Below, piece after piece: positions 17,998 through 25,949 of a stretch of 41,125 bases of DNA. Made by a program: the position numbers and the translations under genes. This stretch comes from QNZT01 sp964573205 (lineage in GTDB: Bacteria > Campylobacterota > Campylobacteria > Campylobacterales > QNZT01). Below the pieces are notes generated by a model. The model was not told where the DNA came from, ran no database searches, and saw nothing but the letters and a program-made list of their open reading frames with translations. The stretch's first letter is position 1. Every line of letters starts with the position of its first letter. The stretch covers positions 1-41,125 of the forward strand of contig CAZNIT010000019.1 in the NCBI GenBank assembly GCA_964573205.1. Direction: 5' to 3'.

Positions 17998-18972
17998 ATG
18001 AATTTGTCGCTTAAATCGTTTTTTATCATATCCGCGCTTTGCGTTACACTTACGGCAAGAGAGATAAAACCGGCGTTTATCATGAAATCTCGAGCACTCG
18101 TAAACGATTTCGTCATCGACGCTCTGAAGGTTTATGTCGCCAACGACGAGGGTTCTGTTGAGATATTCGATCTGGAAAAGAGAAAAAAGGTCGGCGAAAT
18201 CTTTTTAAAACCATATCGTACAACAAAAGGGGATTTGGTAAACGTAAAAGTCTTGAGCGTCGATAGATTCAACCGAAAAACTCTAATACTATCCACCGCT
18301 AAAGACGGTTATAGAAACTTATGGCTTCACGACGGTCGAAAATTGATTCCGATCATCACGAAAGAGAGAAAGATGGTTATAAAAGAGGCTCGCTTTATAG
18401 ACGATAAAAATTTCGCTCTCGCCACTTTAGGATACGATATAATAAAATACACTCTAAACGACGATTACAAAATATTCAACAACCATATCGAAGAGAGCGC
18501 CTTTAGCGATATGGAACTCAGCGAAGATAAAAAGAGCTTGGCGGCCGTAAGCGAAAGCGGTCAAATGAGTCTCATCGATCTAAAAAGCGGCAAAATTTTA
18601 AGACAGCCAAAACCGCTGAATCTGGACAACGTTTATAAATTGGACTATAAAAAGGGCAATATAATAACCGCTGGAGAAGATAGGCGGGTCGGAGTATATC
18701 CCAAAGATCGCAAACCCTATTTTATAAAGAGCGATTTTTTGATCTATTGTGTCGCGTTGAGCCCGAGCGGAAAATACGGCGTATATTCGGCAAACGAAGA
18801 TAGCGATTTGGTACTTTTTGAGATAAAAAGCGGTAAAAAAATCCATACTCTAACAGGACAAAAAAGCCTTCCTTCAACCATCAAATTTTTCGACGAAAAC
18901 GGTCTATTTTCAGCCGGCTACTCGAACGAAATATACTATTGGTATCTTAAAGATAAAAATTCGCTTGAATGA
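17998..18972 (+). CDS. Periplasmic WD40-like beta-propeller (NapL-like?)
   Basis: 324 residues: a signal peptide ending near TLTA-RE (residue 21) and then repeats of the beta-propeller type. These include LKVYVANDEGSVEIFDLEKRKKVGEI, KSLAAVSESGQMSLIDLKSGKIL, GNIITAGEDRRVGVYPKD and YGVYSANEDSDLVLFEIKSGKKIHTLTG. The layout resembles NapL, the beta-propeller accessory protein of the Campylobacterota periplasmic nitrate reductase cluster, but no other nap gene is in the window. NapL is therefore a guess from family memory. Its TGA directly abuts the stop of the convergent TAXI gene. Confidence 0.65.
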   Translation: MNLSLKSFFIISALCVTLTAREIKPAFIMKSRALVNDFVIDALKVYVANDEGSVEIFDLEKRKKVGEIFLKPYRTTKGDLVNVKVLSVDRFNRKTLILSTAKDGYRNLWLHDGRKLIPIITKERKMVIKEARFIDDKNFALATLGYDIIKYTLNDDYKIFNNHIEESAFSDMELSEDKKSLAAVSESGQMSLIDLKSGKILRQPKPLNLDNVYKLDYKKGNIITAGEDRRVGVYPKDRKPYFIKSDFLIYCVALSPSGKYGVYSANEDSDLVLFEIKSGKKIHTLTGQKSLPSTIKFFDENGLFSAGYSNEIYYWYLKDKNSLE

Positions 18973-20259
18973 TCACGAAAACGAGTCCGCTCTTTTTTGC
19001 AGATCTCTTAATATGTTCACTATCTGATTTTGAAGCGTATAAAACTCCTCCATATGAGTAGGCGCTATATCCTCTTGAGATCTGACGCGATCAAGAATCT
19101 CTTGAAGTCTTTTGATTCTTTGTTTAGACTCTTCATATCCGAGATCTTGGATATCCGTATCTATCTCATTGATTTTATCATACCATCTGATGATCTTTCT
19201 TCTGCCGTACCAGTGCATAACGGGCATAATCACCTCGATAAAAAAAGCGAAGATCGTCACTAAAGGTAAAAGAACGAGTAAAGTGAAATTGTGAACTCTA
19301 TCCAGACTCTGCGCCGTCCAAAAATCAAACACTCTCTCGTAATAATGCTCGTTCTCTCTAAAATACCACTCGGCGGCGGGATGTACGGGAAGTTTTGACA
19401 TAGAAACGTTGGGAAATAGGTTCTCGTTATGAAACATTCCGGCTTTAGAGTGCACCTTCTTAGCTATTTTTAAAAAGAGTCTGACTATATCTTCATCCGC
19501 GTCTTTTGTTATAAGTATCGTCGATTTCGCCAACAAACGGTACGAGGAGGAGGGTATATCTTTTTTAAAATCGAAACCTCCCTCTTCAAGAGTAACGATC
19601 TGAAAATTTTGATCTTTTTTTAAAAAATATTGTCTGTAAGAGTCCGCTCGTTTAAAATCGAAAAGATGCAAACTCTTCTCATACATCATGTGACGAAGCA
19701 GTTTCGAATCCGGCGAAGCGATATAAAATAGTGCCGATATGTCGTTGTTTTTCAATGCGTTAAAAGCTTCCTTGTTACTCATGTGCAAAAGAGTCGTATT
19801 ATTCGAGTCAATTGCGTTTATTTCAAGAATCGATCCTGCAACGGGAAAAATACCGCTTCGCTTCTCTCCTACGGCTATTTTCTCGCCTCTTAATTGTGAG
19901 AGTCTCTTCAAAAAATCATGACGATAAAACACCCATACAATTTCGTATGCTACATTCGCAACCGAAAATAGATTTTCTCCCTGATTTTCCGTTCCGCTTT
20001 GAATAAAAGCGAAATCGACTTCAGAATCGATCACTTTTTTTTGTGCCTCGATCGAACCTTGAGTCGTTACTATATCGAGCAAAATGCCGTATTTTTCAAG
20101 TTCGTTTTTATATTTTTGCGCATAAGCGTAATAGGCTCCGTCTTTACCGCCGGTTGCAATTTTGATATATCTTTTGTGAATATTGCTATCAATGAAAACG
20201 TAAATAAAAGGCAAAAGTGCCAAAAGTAAAAAAACGAAAATAAACTTTAAGCGTTTCAT
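18973..20259 (-). CDS. Membrane-anchored TAXI-family binding protein
   Basis: 428 residues. An N-terminal membrane anchor (about 5-24) is followed by a TAXI-type substrate-binding domain: YIKIATGGKDGAYYAYAQKY, TTQGSIEAQKKVIDSEVDFAFIQSG, and GEKIAVGEKRSGIFPVAGSIL (about 30-310). A second membrane helix (about 325-347) leads to a charged cytoplasmic helix region (about 350-428), probably a coiled coil. TAXI proteins normally feed TRAP transporters, but no DctM-type permease is nearby. The ATG at 20259 is taken because the anchor begins there; no ribosome site precedes it. It follows the GGDEF gene by 24 bases. Confidence 0.8.
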   Translation of the reverse strand: MKRLKFIFVFLLLALLPFIYVFIDSNIHKRYIKIATGGKDGAYYAYAQKYKNELEKYGILLDIVTTQGSIEAQKKVIDSEVDFAFIQSGTENQGENLFSVANVAYEIVWVFYRHDFLKRLSQLRGEKIAVGEKRSGIFPVAGSILEINAIDSNNTTLLHMSNKEAFNALKNNDISALFYIASPDSKLLRHMMYEKSLHLFDFKRADSYRQYFLKKDQNFQIVTLEEGGFDFKKDIPSSSYRLLAKSTILITKDADEDIVRLFLKIAKKVHSKAGMFHNENLFPNVSMSKLPVHPAAEWYFRENEHYYERVFDFWTAQSLDRVHNFTLLVLLPLVTIFAFFIEVIMPVMHWYGRRKIIRWYDKINEIDTDIQDLGYEESKQRIKRLQEILDRVRSQEDIAPTHMEEFYTLQNQIVNILRDLQKRADSFS

Positions 20260-20283
20260 GACTTTTTTGTCACGATTTGGCCG

Positions 20284-21546
20284 TTAAACACTGACGACGC
20301 AATTTTTACCGCTATTTTTGGCTTCATACAATTTAGTATCGACGCTATGCATAAACGATTCGATACTTTGGTCTCTTTTGTATTCGGAAATTCCAAAGCT
20401 GCATGTAAAGCGAGGAGCTCCGTCTATTTTGATCTTTTCTATCTTTTTACGAAGTTTCTCCGCTATCTTCACTCCCGTTACCAATTTCGTATGGGGTAAA
20501 ATAACTACAAACTCTTCTCCTCCCCATCTTGCGATGGTATCACTCTTTCTTATACTGTTTTTTATAGTTGAAGCAAGTTCGACCAAAACTTTATCTCCGA
20601 CTCCATGTCCGTAGGTATCGTTTATGTTTTTAAAGTTGTCCACATCCAGCATGATAAGACAAAACGAATTTTTATAACGGTTCGTCAACTCGATCTGCTG
20701 CTCCAAAATCGTCTCGAACTTCAATCTGTTCGAAACTTTCGTCAATGCGTCCGTAGTGGCATCACTTAGAAGGCTCTTTCGTTCCGACTCTATATTGCTT
20801 ATGTCGGTAAGAGTTATGACCACTCTGTAGAAACTGTGAAGAGTGGTAACTTTAGCATCTACGGAAAATATATACGTTTGATCGTTTTTTATGATCTTCA
20901 CTTTATGACTTTCCAAAGGATTTCTCAATATATAATTTACCCAATGTACCCCGTTAATATTTTGCGCTAAATAATTCTCCTCTTCATCAGTTTCGAAAAA
21001 TTCGCTTATACAGCTATGTTCCGTTTTGAAAGCTTTAAGAGAGTTGACATTGAAAAACTCTAAAAAAGCACGATTTACGATAAGCAACTTATTGTGCGAT
21101 CTGGTAAGAATCATACTGTTTTGAGCATCGATGATAGTTTGAAGCTGCTTTTCGTTAAAAATAATCTTCTCAATCAAAGGGTTCACCAATACTGAGAGAT
21201 TGGCGAACTCCTTAAAACGAAACTGTTTGGGATCTATAAGTTCTCTTTTTTGAATGGCTTGAGCGAAAGCGTCATGAAATCTGGCGAAACTTCGTTTTAA
21301 CTGATACGATATGATTTTAGCCATCATACCGATCAAAAACATTCCAAATAGCACTATCAACATCATCTCCGGAGCCGGAATATTCACGATGTAATCGTAA
21401 AACGAGAGATATTGAGAAACGTCAAAATGTCTATATGCGATAAAACTTTGAAAAAGCCAGAAAACGGAAATAATCACTATAAAAAAGACTATCATCATCG
21501 ATAAGGATATCATGACGGTTCCGAATAAAGTTCTTTGTATTTTCAT
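20284..21546 (-). CDS. Membrane diguanylate cyclase (GGDEF)
   Basis: 420 residues. Two membrane segments (about 13-35 and 58-78) flank a short periplasmic loop. A PAS-like region (about 125-250, with LQTIIDAQNSMILTRSHNKLLIVNRAFLEFFN) follows, then a C-terminal GGDEF domain. The active site is GGEEF (342-346), compatible with activity, and RKSD (333-336) is an intact inhibitory I-site. It should make c-di-GMP with product feedback. AGGATAAGT precedes the ATG. The upstream 100 bases are very AT-rich with a perfect 22-base palindrome (21592-21613). The TAXI gene directly follows, suggesting a shared signalling job. Confidence 0.92.
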   Translation of the reverse strand: MKIQRTLFGTVMISLSMMIVFFIVIISVFWLFQSFIAYRHFDVSQYLSFYDYIVNIPAPEMMLIVLFGMFLIGMMAKIISYQLKRSFARFHDAFAQAIQKRELIDPKQFRFKEFANLSVLVNPLIEKIIFNEKQLQTIIDAQNSMILTRSHNKLLIVNRAFLEFFNVNSLKAFKTEHSCISEFFETDEEENYLAQNINGVHWVNYILRNPLESHKVKIIKNDQTYIFSVDAKVTTLHSFYRVVITLTDISNIESERKSLLSDATTDALTKVSNRLKFETILEQQIELTNRYKNSFCLIMLDVDNFKNINDTYGHGVGDKVLVELASTIKNSIRKSDTIARWGGEEFVVILPHTKLVTGVKIAEKLRKKIEKIKIDGAPRFTCSFGISEYKRDQSIESFMHSVDTKLYEAKNSGKNCVVSV

Positions 21547-21591
21547 ACTTATCCTAACTTAAAAATTTAATATATATTAATTATTATATCA

Positions 21592-21613
21592 AAAATTAAA
21601 TATATTTAATTTT
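21592..21613. promoter_or_regulatory. 22-bp AT palindrome before the GGDEF gene
   Basis: Perfect inverted repeat with arms AAAATTAAATA and TATTTAATTTT and no spacer, about 46-67 bases upstream of the GGDEF start. It contains TTAAATATATT, which recurs at 25250-25260 and near 35502-35512. It could be an operator or an UP-like element; the low complexity makes either uncertain. Confidence 0.4.
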
Positions 21614-21650
21614 ATAGATGAACATTTATTGAAAAAAACAAAATCTCTTA

Positions 21651-22202
21651 TCATTCGAGAAAATAACGAATAGAGGCGAAACCGTAAACACCGCTCGATT
21701 TTACGGCGGATATATGCTCTTTTGTCACTATTCCGCCAAGAGCGAAGACTCTCATACCCAAAGTTTCGTTGAACTCTTTTAAATACTCTATTCCCTTTGG
21801 ATCACCCTTGTGCGGAGTCTCGAAAATAGGACTGATGGTTACGGCATCCGCACCGCTTCTTTTAGCCTGTAGAGCTTCGTCCGACATATGCGTACTGATA
21901 ACGGTATAAAGACCGCTTCGCTTAGCTTTTGTTATGAGATTCGTTTGCAATGAATTTAGATGAATACCGTAAAAATTTAATTTTTTCGCCATATCCAAAC
22001 GACCGCTTATAAGAGTTTTCGATACCTTGGCTTTATCGCAGTATTTTAGAAAAATCTCCGCATAAGATGATATCTCCTCATTTTTTTTATCTCGAAAACA
22101 AGCAAAATCCGGTTTTTTTTCGATTAATACTTTTTGAAGATAGAGTTCGAAGGATTTTATATCATGATAGTACGAAGGATCAGTTATCAGATAACTTTTC
22201 AT
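21651..22202 (-). CDS. ThiE/TenI-like thiamine phosphate synthase family protein
   Basis: 183 residues from the ATG at 22202, chosen because YLITD is the usual ThiE N-terminus and GAGATG lies inside the upstream gene's 3' end. A TTG at 22235 is also open. Motifs seen are YLITDPSYY, GIHLNS, STHMSDEALQAKRSGADAVTISPIF-TPHKGDPKG and VFALGGI, a TIM-barrel pattern of ThiE/TenI. ThiE joins the thiazole and pyrimidine halves of thiamine. The protein is shorter than typical ThiE (about 210), so a TenI-type role is possible. It overlaps the preceding gene by 23 bases. Confidence 0.78.
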   Translation of the reverse strand: MKSYLITDPSYYHDIKSFELYLQKVLIEKKPDFACFRDKKNEEISSYAEIFLKYCDKAKVSKTLISGRLDMAKKLNFYGIHLNSLQTNLITKAKRSGLYTVISTHMSDEALQAKRSGADAVTISPIFETPHKGDPKGIEYLKEFNETLGMRVFALGGIVTKEHISAVKSSGVYGFASIRYFLE

Positions 22203-22464
22203 CTCTTTTTTCCAAAAGAGAGACCATCTTCTCAAGAAGCTCGGTATGCTTTTGTTTCTCTTTATAAATTTCGAGTTTCAAATTTGCCATCTCGAAAAAG
22301 ATAACCATAAAAAGTCCTATACTAGCACCGAAAAAAGCGCCTATGAGTGCGATTATAAGCCCAAACGGATAAAAGAGTGTAAAAAACAGATACGCTCCGA
22401 TTATCACGGCGCCCCAAGAGGCGCCCTGCATAAAACTGAGTATCTTTTCGTAATTTTTATTCAT
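22180..22464 (-). CDS. Small two-helix membrane protein next to atpB
   Basis: 94 residues: two hydrophobic helices (about 13-30 and 33-58, with GAFFGASIGLFMVIFFE) and a charged C-terminal coiled coil (about 60-94, KHTELLEKMVSLLEKRDEK). Function unknown. It starts 12 bases after atpB and overlaps the ThiE-like gene. A small membrane protein beside atpB is, from memory, also found in Campylobacter; whether it helps F0 assembly is open. Confidence 0.75.
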   Translation of the reverse strand: MNKNYEKILSFMQGASWGAVIIGAYLFFTLFYPFGLIIALIGAFFGASIGLFMVIFFEMANLKLEIYKEKQKHTELLEKMVSLLEKRDEKLSDN

Positions 22465-22476
22465 ACACTATAACTG

Positions 22477-23157
22477 CTAGAGTGATTCTTCATGCAAAGA
22501 GACGGCACCGGCAAGATATACATATGTCAAGATCATGAAAATAAACGCCTGCAACAATGCGGAGAAAGTAAGCAGCGCAAACGGCGCAAGCGGAGCGATA
22601 AAAGGCGCCAACATCAAGATAACGGCAAGAAAAAGATCGTCACCCTTGATATTTCCGAAAAGTCTGAACGAGAGCGAAATGATTCTTGAGAGATGAGATA
22701 CTATTTCGATAGGAAACATCAACGGCGCAAGCAGCGGCTCCGGTCCCATAAAGTGTTTGAAATATTCGACAACTCCGTTTTTCTTTATACCTTCATAGTT
22801 GTAGTATATAAATACGATCAATGCGAGTGCGAGAGTAAAGTTGATGTTGCTCGTAGGGGATTCGAATCCGGGGATGATTCCTATAAGGTTAGCTATCAAA
22901 ACAACTAGACCGATAGTCGCGACCAAAGGAAGATATTTTCGTGCCAGATCTTCGCCAATGACATCTTTTCCCATAGCTATGACACCGCCCAGATAACTCT
23001 CCGCAACATTTTGCGCACCTTTTGGAACGATCTGCATCGCGCTAACCGCAGACTTGGCAAAATAGAGCACTAAAGCGGCGACGAAAATAGCGTGGATTGC
23101 GATCAAAAAAGTATGATTATGGGAGATTACACCAAAAAAAGTAAAGACTTCATTCAC
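22477..23157 (-). CDS. atpB: ATP synthase F0 subunit a
   Basis: 226 residues with five to six membrane helices. The essential arginine lies in SLSFRLFGNIKGDDL, and PIEIVSHLSRIISL is the usual neighbouring motif; EEESL-like acidic residues end the chain. Subunit a forms the proton half-channels against the c-ring. The start is GTG at 23157 with AAAGGA seven bases upstream. The gene stands apart from other atp genes, as is normal in Campylobacterota. A TAGAAT at 23198-23193 on this strand is a possible -10 box. Confidence 0.95.
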   Translation of the reverse strand: MNEVFTFFGVISHNHTFLIAIHAIFVAALVLYFAKSAVSAMQIVPKGAQNVAESYLGGVIAMGKDVIGEDLARKYLPLVATIGLVVLIANLIGIIPGFESPTSNINFTLALALIVFIYYNYEGIKKNGVVEYFKHFMGPEPLLAPLMFPIEIVSHLSRIISLSFRLFGNIKGDDLFLAVILMLAPFIAPLAPFALLTFSALLQAFIFMILTYVYLAGAVSLHEESL

Positions 23158-23192
23158 GGATAGATCCTTTTAACAACAAGATAATTTGCGAG

Positions 23193-23198
23193 ATTCTA
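23193..23198 (-). promoter_or_regulatory. Weak candidate -10 box for atpB
   Basis: TAGAAT on the minus strand, about 36 bases before the GTG of atpB, in the 69-base gap after the TIGR02757 gene. Confidence 0.3.
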
Positions 23199-23226
23199 CT
23201 GAAATTTGATTTAAGAGTTGCTAAAT

Positions 23227-23988
23227 TCACTTTTTCTTTTTCAAAAGCCCCTCTTGTCCTATTCGATAAAGAGCGAAATCATATTTTACCGGATCGTCGG
23301 GATCAAACTCTTTTAATTTTTCGGTAAGCTCGATAACCGCTTTTAAGTCGTAACTTTTTCTCTTAAGAAGATTCAACTCTTTTGAGACGGCGAATGTATG
23401 GGTATCAAGAGGCATAAGAAGATCTTTTTTATCCACACCTTTCCACAACCCCATATCCAAAGCATCTTTTCTAACCATCCATCGAAGGTACATATTCCAT
23501 CTTTTGTATGGCGAGTTTCTTTTTAGAGACGGTGCTTTCGATATTAAAAAAGCGTATCCCCTACTCTTATGCGGATAAATCTTTTCTATCTCATTTATTA
23601 AACTCGAAATACCATCAAGAACGAAATTTTCCTTTTTGTAACCGCTTAAAAATATCTCCTCAAGAGAAAAACTCCTCTTCAAGCGACTAAGCGCTATAAA
23701 AATCGCCGTGACATCTTCAAAGTTTTGAAAACGATAATAAGAAGAACTCAAATCTTTTTTGATCTTATCTTCGGAAGCGTCTAAAAGATCAAAATCGAGA
23801 GAATCCAAAAATTTTACGATCAAAGATGCCTTTCCATATGCGAAAAGTGCGCAAATGAGTGAAATATATTCATCTTCGTACCTTTTTGCCACCATAAGAG
23901 GATCGGGTTTGTTTAGAGATAGTTCGTTTTCGTCATCTCTGCTTTTTGCATGAACTTCCAGAAGTTCAAACAGCTTTTTTTTTCTCAC
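23227..23988 (-). CDS. TIGR02757 (DUF2400) family protein
   Basis: 253 residues matching a conserved family of unknown function. Marks are NKPDPLMVAKRYEDEYISLICALFAYG near the N-terminus, RWNMYLRWMVRKDALDMGLWKGVDKKDLLMPLDTHTFAVSKEL (a helix-hairpin-helix/glycosylase-like signature) and FDPDDPVKYDFALYRIGQEG at the end. The residues suggest a DNA-glycosylase-like fold, but no activity is established. The start GTG is followed by an A9 run in codons 2-5 (23983-23975). It begins three bases after the permease stop without a clear ribosome site. Confidence 0.85.
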   Translation of the reverse strand: MRKKKLFELLEVHAKSRDDENELSLNKPDPLMVAKRYEDEYISLICALFAYGKASLIVKFLDSLDFDLLDASEDKIKKDLSSSYYRFQNFEDVTAIFIALSRLKRSFSLEEIFLSGYKKENFVLDGISSLINEIEKIYPHKSRGYAFLISKAPSLKRNSPYKRWNMYLRWMVRKDALDMGLWKGVDKKDLLMPLDTHTFAVSKELNLLKRKSYDLKAVIELTEKLKEFDPDDPVKYDFALYRIGQEGLLKKKK

Positions 23989-23991
23989 TTT

Positions 23992-24795
23992 TTAGACGAA
24001 GCTCTCTTTTTGATTGGTTCTGCTTTGAAGATAATCGGATATGTTTACAAGAGAGTAGATAACGGCAAATATCATAAAACCGGGAAAGAAGCTAAGCCAC
24101 CATGCTATATCCACCACCCCCTTGCCTTCGCTCAAAATCGTTCCCCAGCTAATTTGAGGCGGCATGATACCGATCCCCAAAAAGCTAAGTCCGCTTTCAG
24201 CCAATATCGCCCCGCCCACTCCGAATGTAAAAGAGATGAAAAATATCGGAGCCAAAAGCGGAGTAAAATACTTAAGTATGATTTTAAGGCGAGAAACTCC
24301 CGAGGCTTTTAAAACTTTTATGTACGGTTTGTCGGAAATTGCGAAGCTCTCGCTTCTAATCAAACGAGCCATACCCATCCAACCGGTAACGGAAATTATA
24401 AATATCAAAACCCAAACCGACGCGCTCATATAACTAATAAGAGCTAAAAGAAGAAAAAATGTCGGAAAAGTCAAAAAGAGATCAATCATAATAACGATGA
24501 ACTTGTCCGTTCTACCTTTGTAAAAACCGGCGCCCACACCTATGATCAACCCTAACAAACTCGCAATTAGCGCCGATCCCACACCTATAATCAAAGAGAC
24601 TTTTCCCCCTTCCATCACTCTTGCAAGCAAATCTCGTCCGAGTCTGTCGGTTCCAAACGGATGCTCGAGCGAAGGAGGAAGCAAAATAGAGTTTTTATCT
24701 AAAACATATGCCGAATAGTCGTAAAAATGTGAACCGAAAAACGAAAATAAAACTATAAAAAATAGAACAAAGATACTGATATAAGGAATTTTCAC
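23992..24795 (-). CDS. DppC/OppC-type ABC permease
   Basis: 267 residues with six membrane helices, starting at GTG with AAAGGAT upstream. The N-terminal helix and the periplasmic LLPPSLEHPFGTDRLGRDLLARVMEGGKVSLIIG are the mark of the DppC/OppC/NikC group. The EAA loop that contacts the ATPase is seen in IKVLKASGVSRLKIILKYFTPLLAPIF, and GLSFLGIGIMPPQISWGTILSEG is conserved. It imports peptides, nickel or similar small solutes together with a DppB-type permease, ATPases and a binding protein. None of these is in the window, so the substrate is unknown. Confidence 0.9.
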   Translation of the reverse strand: MKIPYISIFVLFFIVLFSFFGSHFYDYSAYVLDKNSILLPPSLEHPFGTDRLGRDLLARVMEGGKVSLIIGVGSALIASLLGLIIGVGAGFYKGRTDKFIVIMIDLFLTFPTFFLLLALISYMSASVWVLIFIISVTGWMGMARLIRSESFAISDKPYIKVLKASGVSRLKIILKYFTPLLAPIFFISFTFGVGGAILAESGLSFLGIGIMPPQISWGTILSEGKGVVDIAWWLSFFPGFMIFAVIYSLVNISDYLQSRTNQKESFV

Positions 24796-24804
24796 GACGA
24801 TCCT

Positions 24805-25167
24805 TTACAAAAGTTCGCTAAAAATTATCACTATCCAACAGACAAGATGAAGCAATACCGAAAAAAGTACGGCCGCCGCACCAAGATCTTTAGCATTTTT
24901 CGCCAAAGGATGGATATCCTTAGTCACCAAATCGACAAGATTTTCTATCGCCGAATTTAACAGCTCCGCAACGGGAATAATCACCGCCGTTGTAAAAAGT
25001 ATCAGTTTCGAAGAGAAAGTCAAAGGGAGTAAAACGATAGCACAAAATATAAAAAATCCGAAAAAAAGCTCCAGTTTAAAAGATGTTTCGGTTTTAAAAG
25101 CTGTCTTGACACCCTCCATAGCGTAGAAGGCGTTTTTAAAAATGGAATATTTCGGCTTGTTTTGCAT
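24805..25167 (-). CDS. dgkA: Diacylglycerol kinase
   Basis: 120 residues from the ATG at 25167. A TTG at 25206 is open, but the shorter form matches the known N-terminus and length (E. coli 122). It phosphorylates diacylglycerol to phosphatidic acid in the inner membrane. Visible are the amphipathic N-terminus AFYAMEGVKTAFKTETSFKLEL, three membrane helices, and the signature PVAELLNSAIENLVDLVTKDIHPLAKNAKDLGAAAVL with the catalytic Glu (AELLNSAIE). It lies nine bases before the permease gene. Confidence 0.93.
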   Translation of the reverse strand: MQNKPKYSIFKNAFYAMEGVKTAFKTETSFKLELFFGFFIFCAIVLLPLTFSSKLILFTTAVIIPVAELLNSAIENLVDLVTKDIHPLAKNAKDLGAAAVLFSVLLHLVCWIVIIFSELL

Positions 25168-25274
25168 GAGAATATCATATCGAAATTTAAGTAAGAGGAA
25201 ATTCAAAGAGATTTTATCTAAATATTAAGAGATGCGACACCGCCTAAACTTAAATATATTAAATTTTTTTATGA

Positions 25275-25280
25275 TATAAT
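25275..25280 (+). promoter_or_regulatory. Upstream candidate -10 box (P1) of tpx
   Basis: TATAAT with an expected start near 25287, about 105 bases before the tpx ATG. A transcript from here would run through both palindromic sites. Confidence 0.35.
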
Positions 25281-25300
25281 TGCATCTCGGATCAAAAAAA

Positions 25301-25314
25301 TTGATCTTGATCAA
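25301..25314. promoter_or_regulatory. Perfect CRP/FNR-type site before tpx
   Basis: TTGAT-CTTG-ATCAA, an exact fit to the FNR consensus TTGAT-N4-ATCAA. An extra GATCAA half-element lies at 25290-25295. The centre is about 50 bases before the likely P2 start and about 20 bases after the P1 start, so the bound protein could repress P1 or influence P2. Which CRP/FNR protein binds is unknown. Confidence 0.65.
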
Positions 25315-25316
25315 GA

Positions 25317-25341
25317 AATTAAGATAATTATTATCTTAATT
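25317..25341. promoter_or_regulatory. 25-bp palindrome, PerR/Fur-like operator of tpx
   Basis: Perfect 12-1-12 inverted repeat with left arm AATTAAGATAAT. The core ATAAT-N-ATTAT matches the inner part of the PerR box and is close to Fur boxes. It covers the -35 region of the P2 promoter (TATAAT at 25346-25351), the usual place for a repressor. Peroxide control of a thiol peroxidase would make sense. The choice between PerR and Fur is inference. Confidence 0.65.
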
Positions 25342-25345
25342 AGAC

Positions 25346-25351
25346 TATAAT
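25346..25351 (+). promoter_or_regulatory. Proximal -10 box (P2) of tpx
   Basis: TATAAT, expected start near 25358, about 34 bases before the tpx ATG, with AAAGGA as the ribosome site. Confidence 0.55.
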
Positions 25352-25391
25352 TTTAGCTCAATTAAAAAATATTATATAAAAAAGGATAAAT

Positions 25392-25910
25392 ATGGCAACT
25401 GTAAAGTTAAAAGGAAATGATGTAAAACTAGCGGGTAATGAAGTAAATGTAGGTGACAACGCACCTGAGATCACCGTAACAAACTCGGAAGGACTGGCGG
25501 ATAAAACTGTCGGAGGAGCACAGGAAAAAGTTCAACTCATAGTGGTAGTACCGTCTCTTGATACTCCCGTATGTGCGGCCGAGACAAGAAAATTCAACGA
25601 AGAAGCGGCAAAAGTAGAGGGTGTCGATACAACTGTTATCTCTATGGATTTACCGTTTGCGGCGGGAAGATTTTGTTCGGCCGAGGGGATTGAGAACCTA
25701 ACCGTTGCATCTGACTTTAGAAATAAAGATTTCGCTAACGCTTATGGCGTACTTGTTGCGGAAGGTCCGCTTGCCGGAGTAACTTGTAGAGCTATTTTCG
25801 TTGTCGATAAAAACGGTAAAATAACTTACAAACAAATTGTTCCTGAAATCACGGAAGAGCCAAACTATACCGAAGCTATCGAAGCCGCAAAAGCTACGGC
25901 AGCCGCATAA
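25392..25910 (+). CDS. tpx: Thiol peroxidase
   Basis: 172 residues, a 2-Cys atypical peroxiredoxin that reduces peroxides in the cytoplasm or periplasm with thioredoxin. The peroxidatic cysteine is Cys61 in PSLDTPVCAAETRKF and the resolving cysteine is Cys95 in AGRFCSAEG, exactly the E. coli numbering. The family N-terminus (V-x-LKGN) and the catalytic Thr and Arg are in place. The gene has two candidate promoters with an FNR-type site and a PerR/Fur-like palindrome. Downstream lies a hairpin, then a nucleosidase-like gene. Confidence 0.96.
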   Translation: MATVKLKGNDVKLAGNEVNVGDNAPEITVTNSEGLADKTVGGAQEKVQLIVVVPSLDTPVCAAETRKFNEEAAKVEGVDTTVISMDLPFAAGRFCSAEGIENLTVASDFRNKDFANAYGVLVAEGPLAGVTCRAIFVVDKNGKITYKQIVPEITEEPNYTEAIEAAKATAAA

Positions 25911-25916
25911 AACCGC

Positions 25917-25938
25917 TCTCCCGCATTTATGCGGGAGA
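25917..25938 (+). promoter_or_regulatory. Nine-pair hairpin between tpx and the next gene
   Basis: Arms TCTCCCGCA and TGCGGGAGA with a TTTA loop, perfect. There is no T-tract after it, so it is a poor intrinsic terminator. The 3' arm contains an ATG (25929) and touches the GGGAGAAGAGA ribosome site of the next gene. It may limit translation there or protect the tpx mRNA 3' end. Confidence 0.55.
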
Positions 25939-25949
25939 AGAGAATTGCG

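Noticed and set aside
18973..20259. A TRAP transporter operon
   Set aside because: No DctM/DctQ or fused TRAP permease gene is present; only the TAXI protein.
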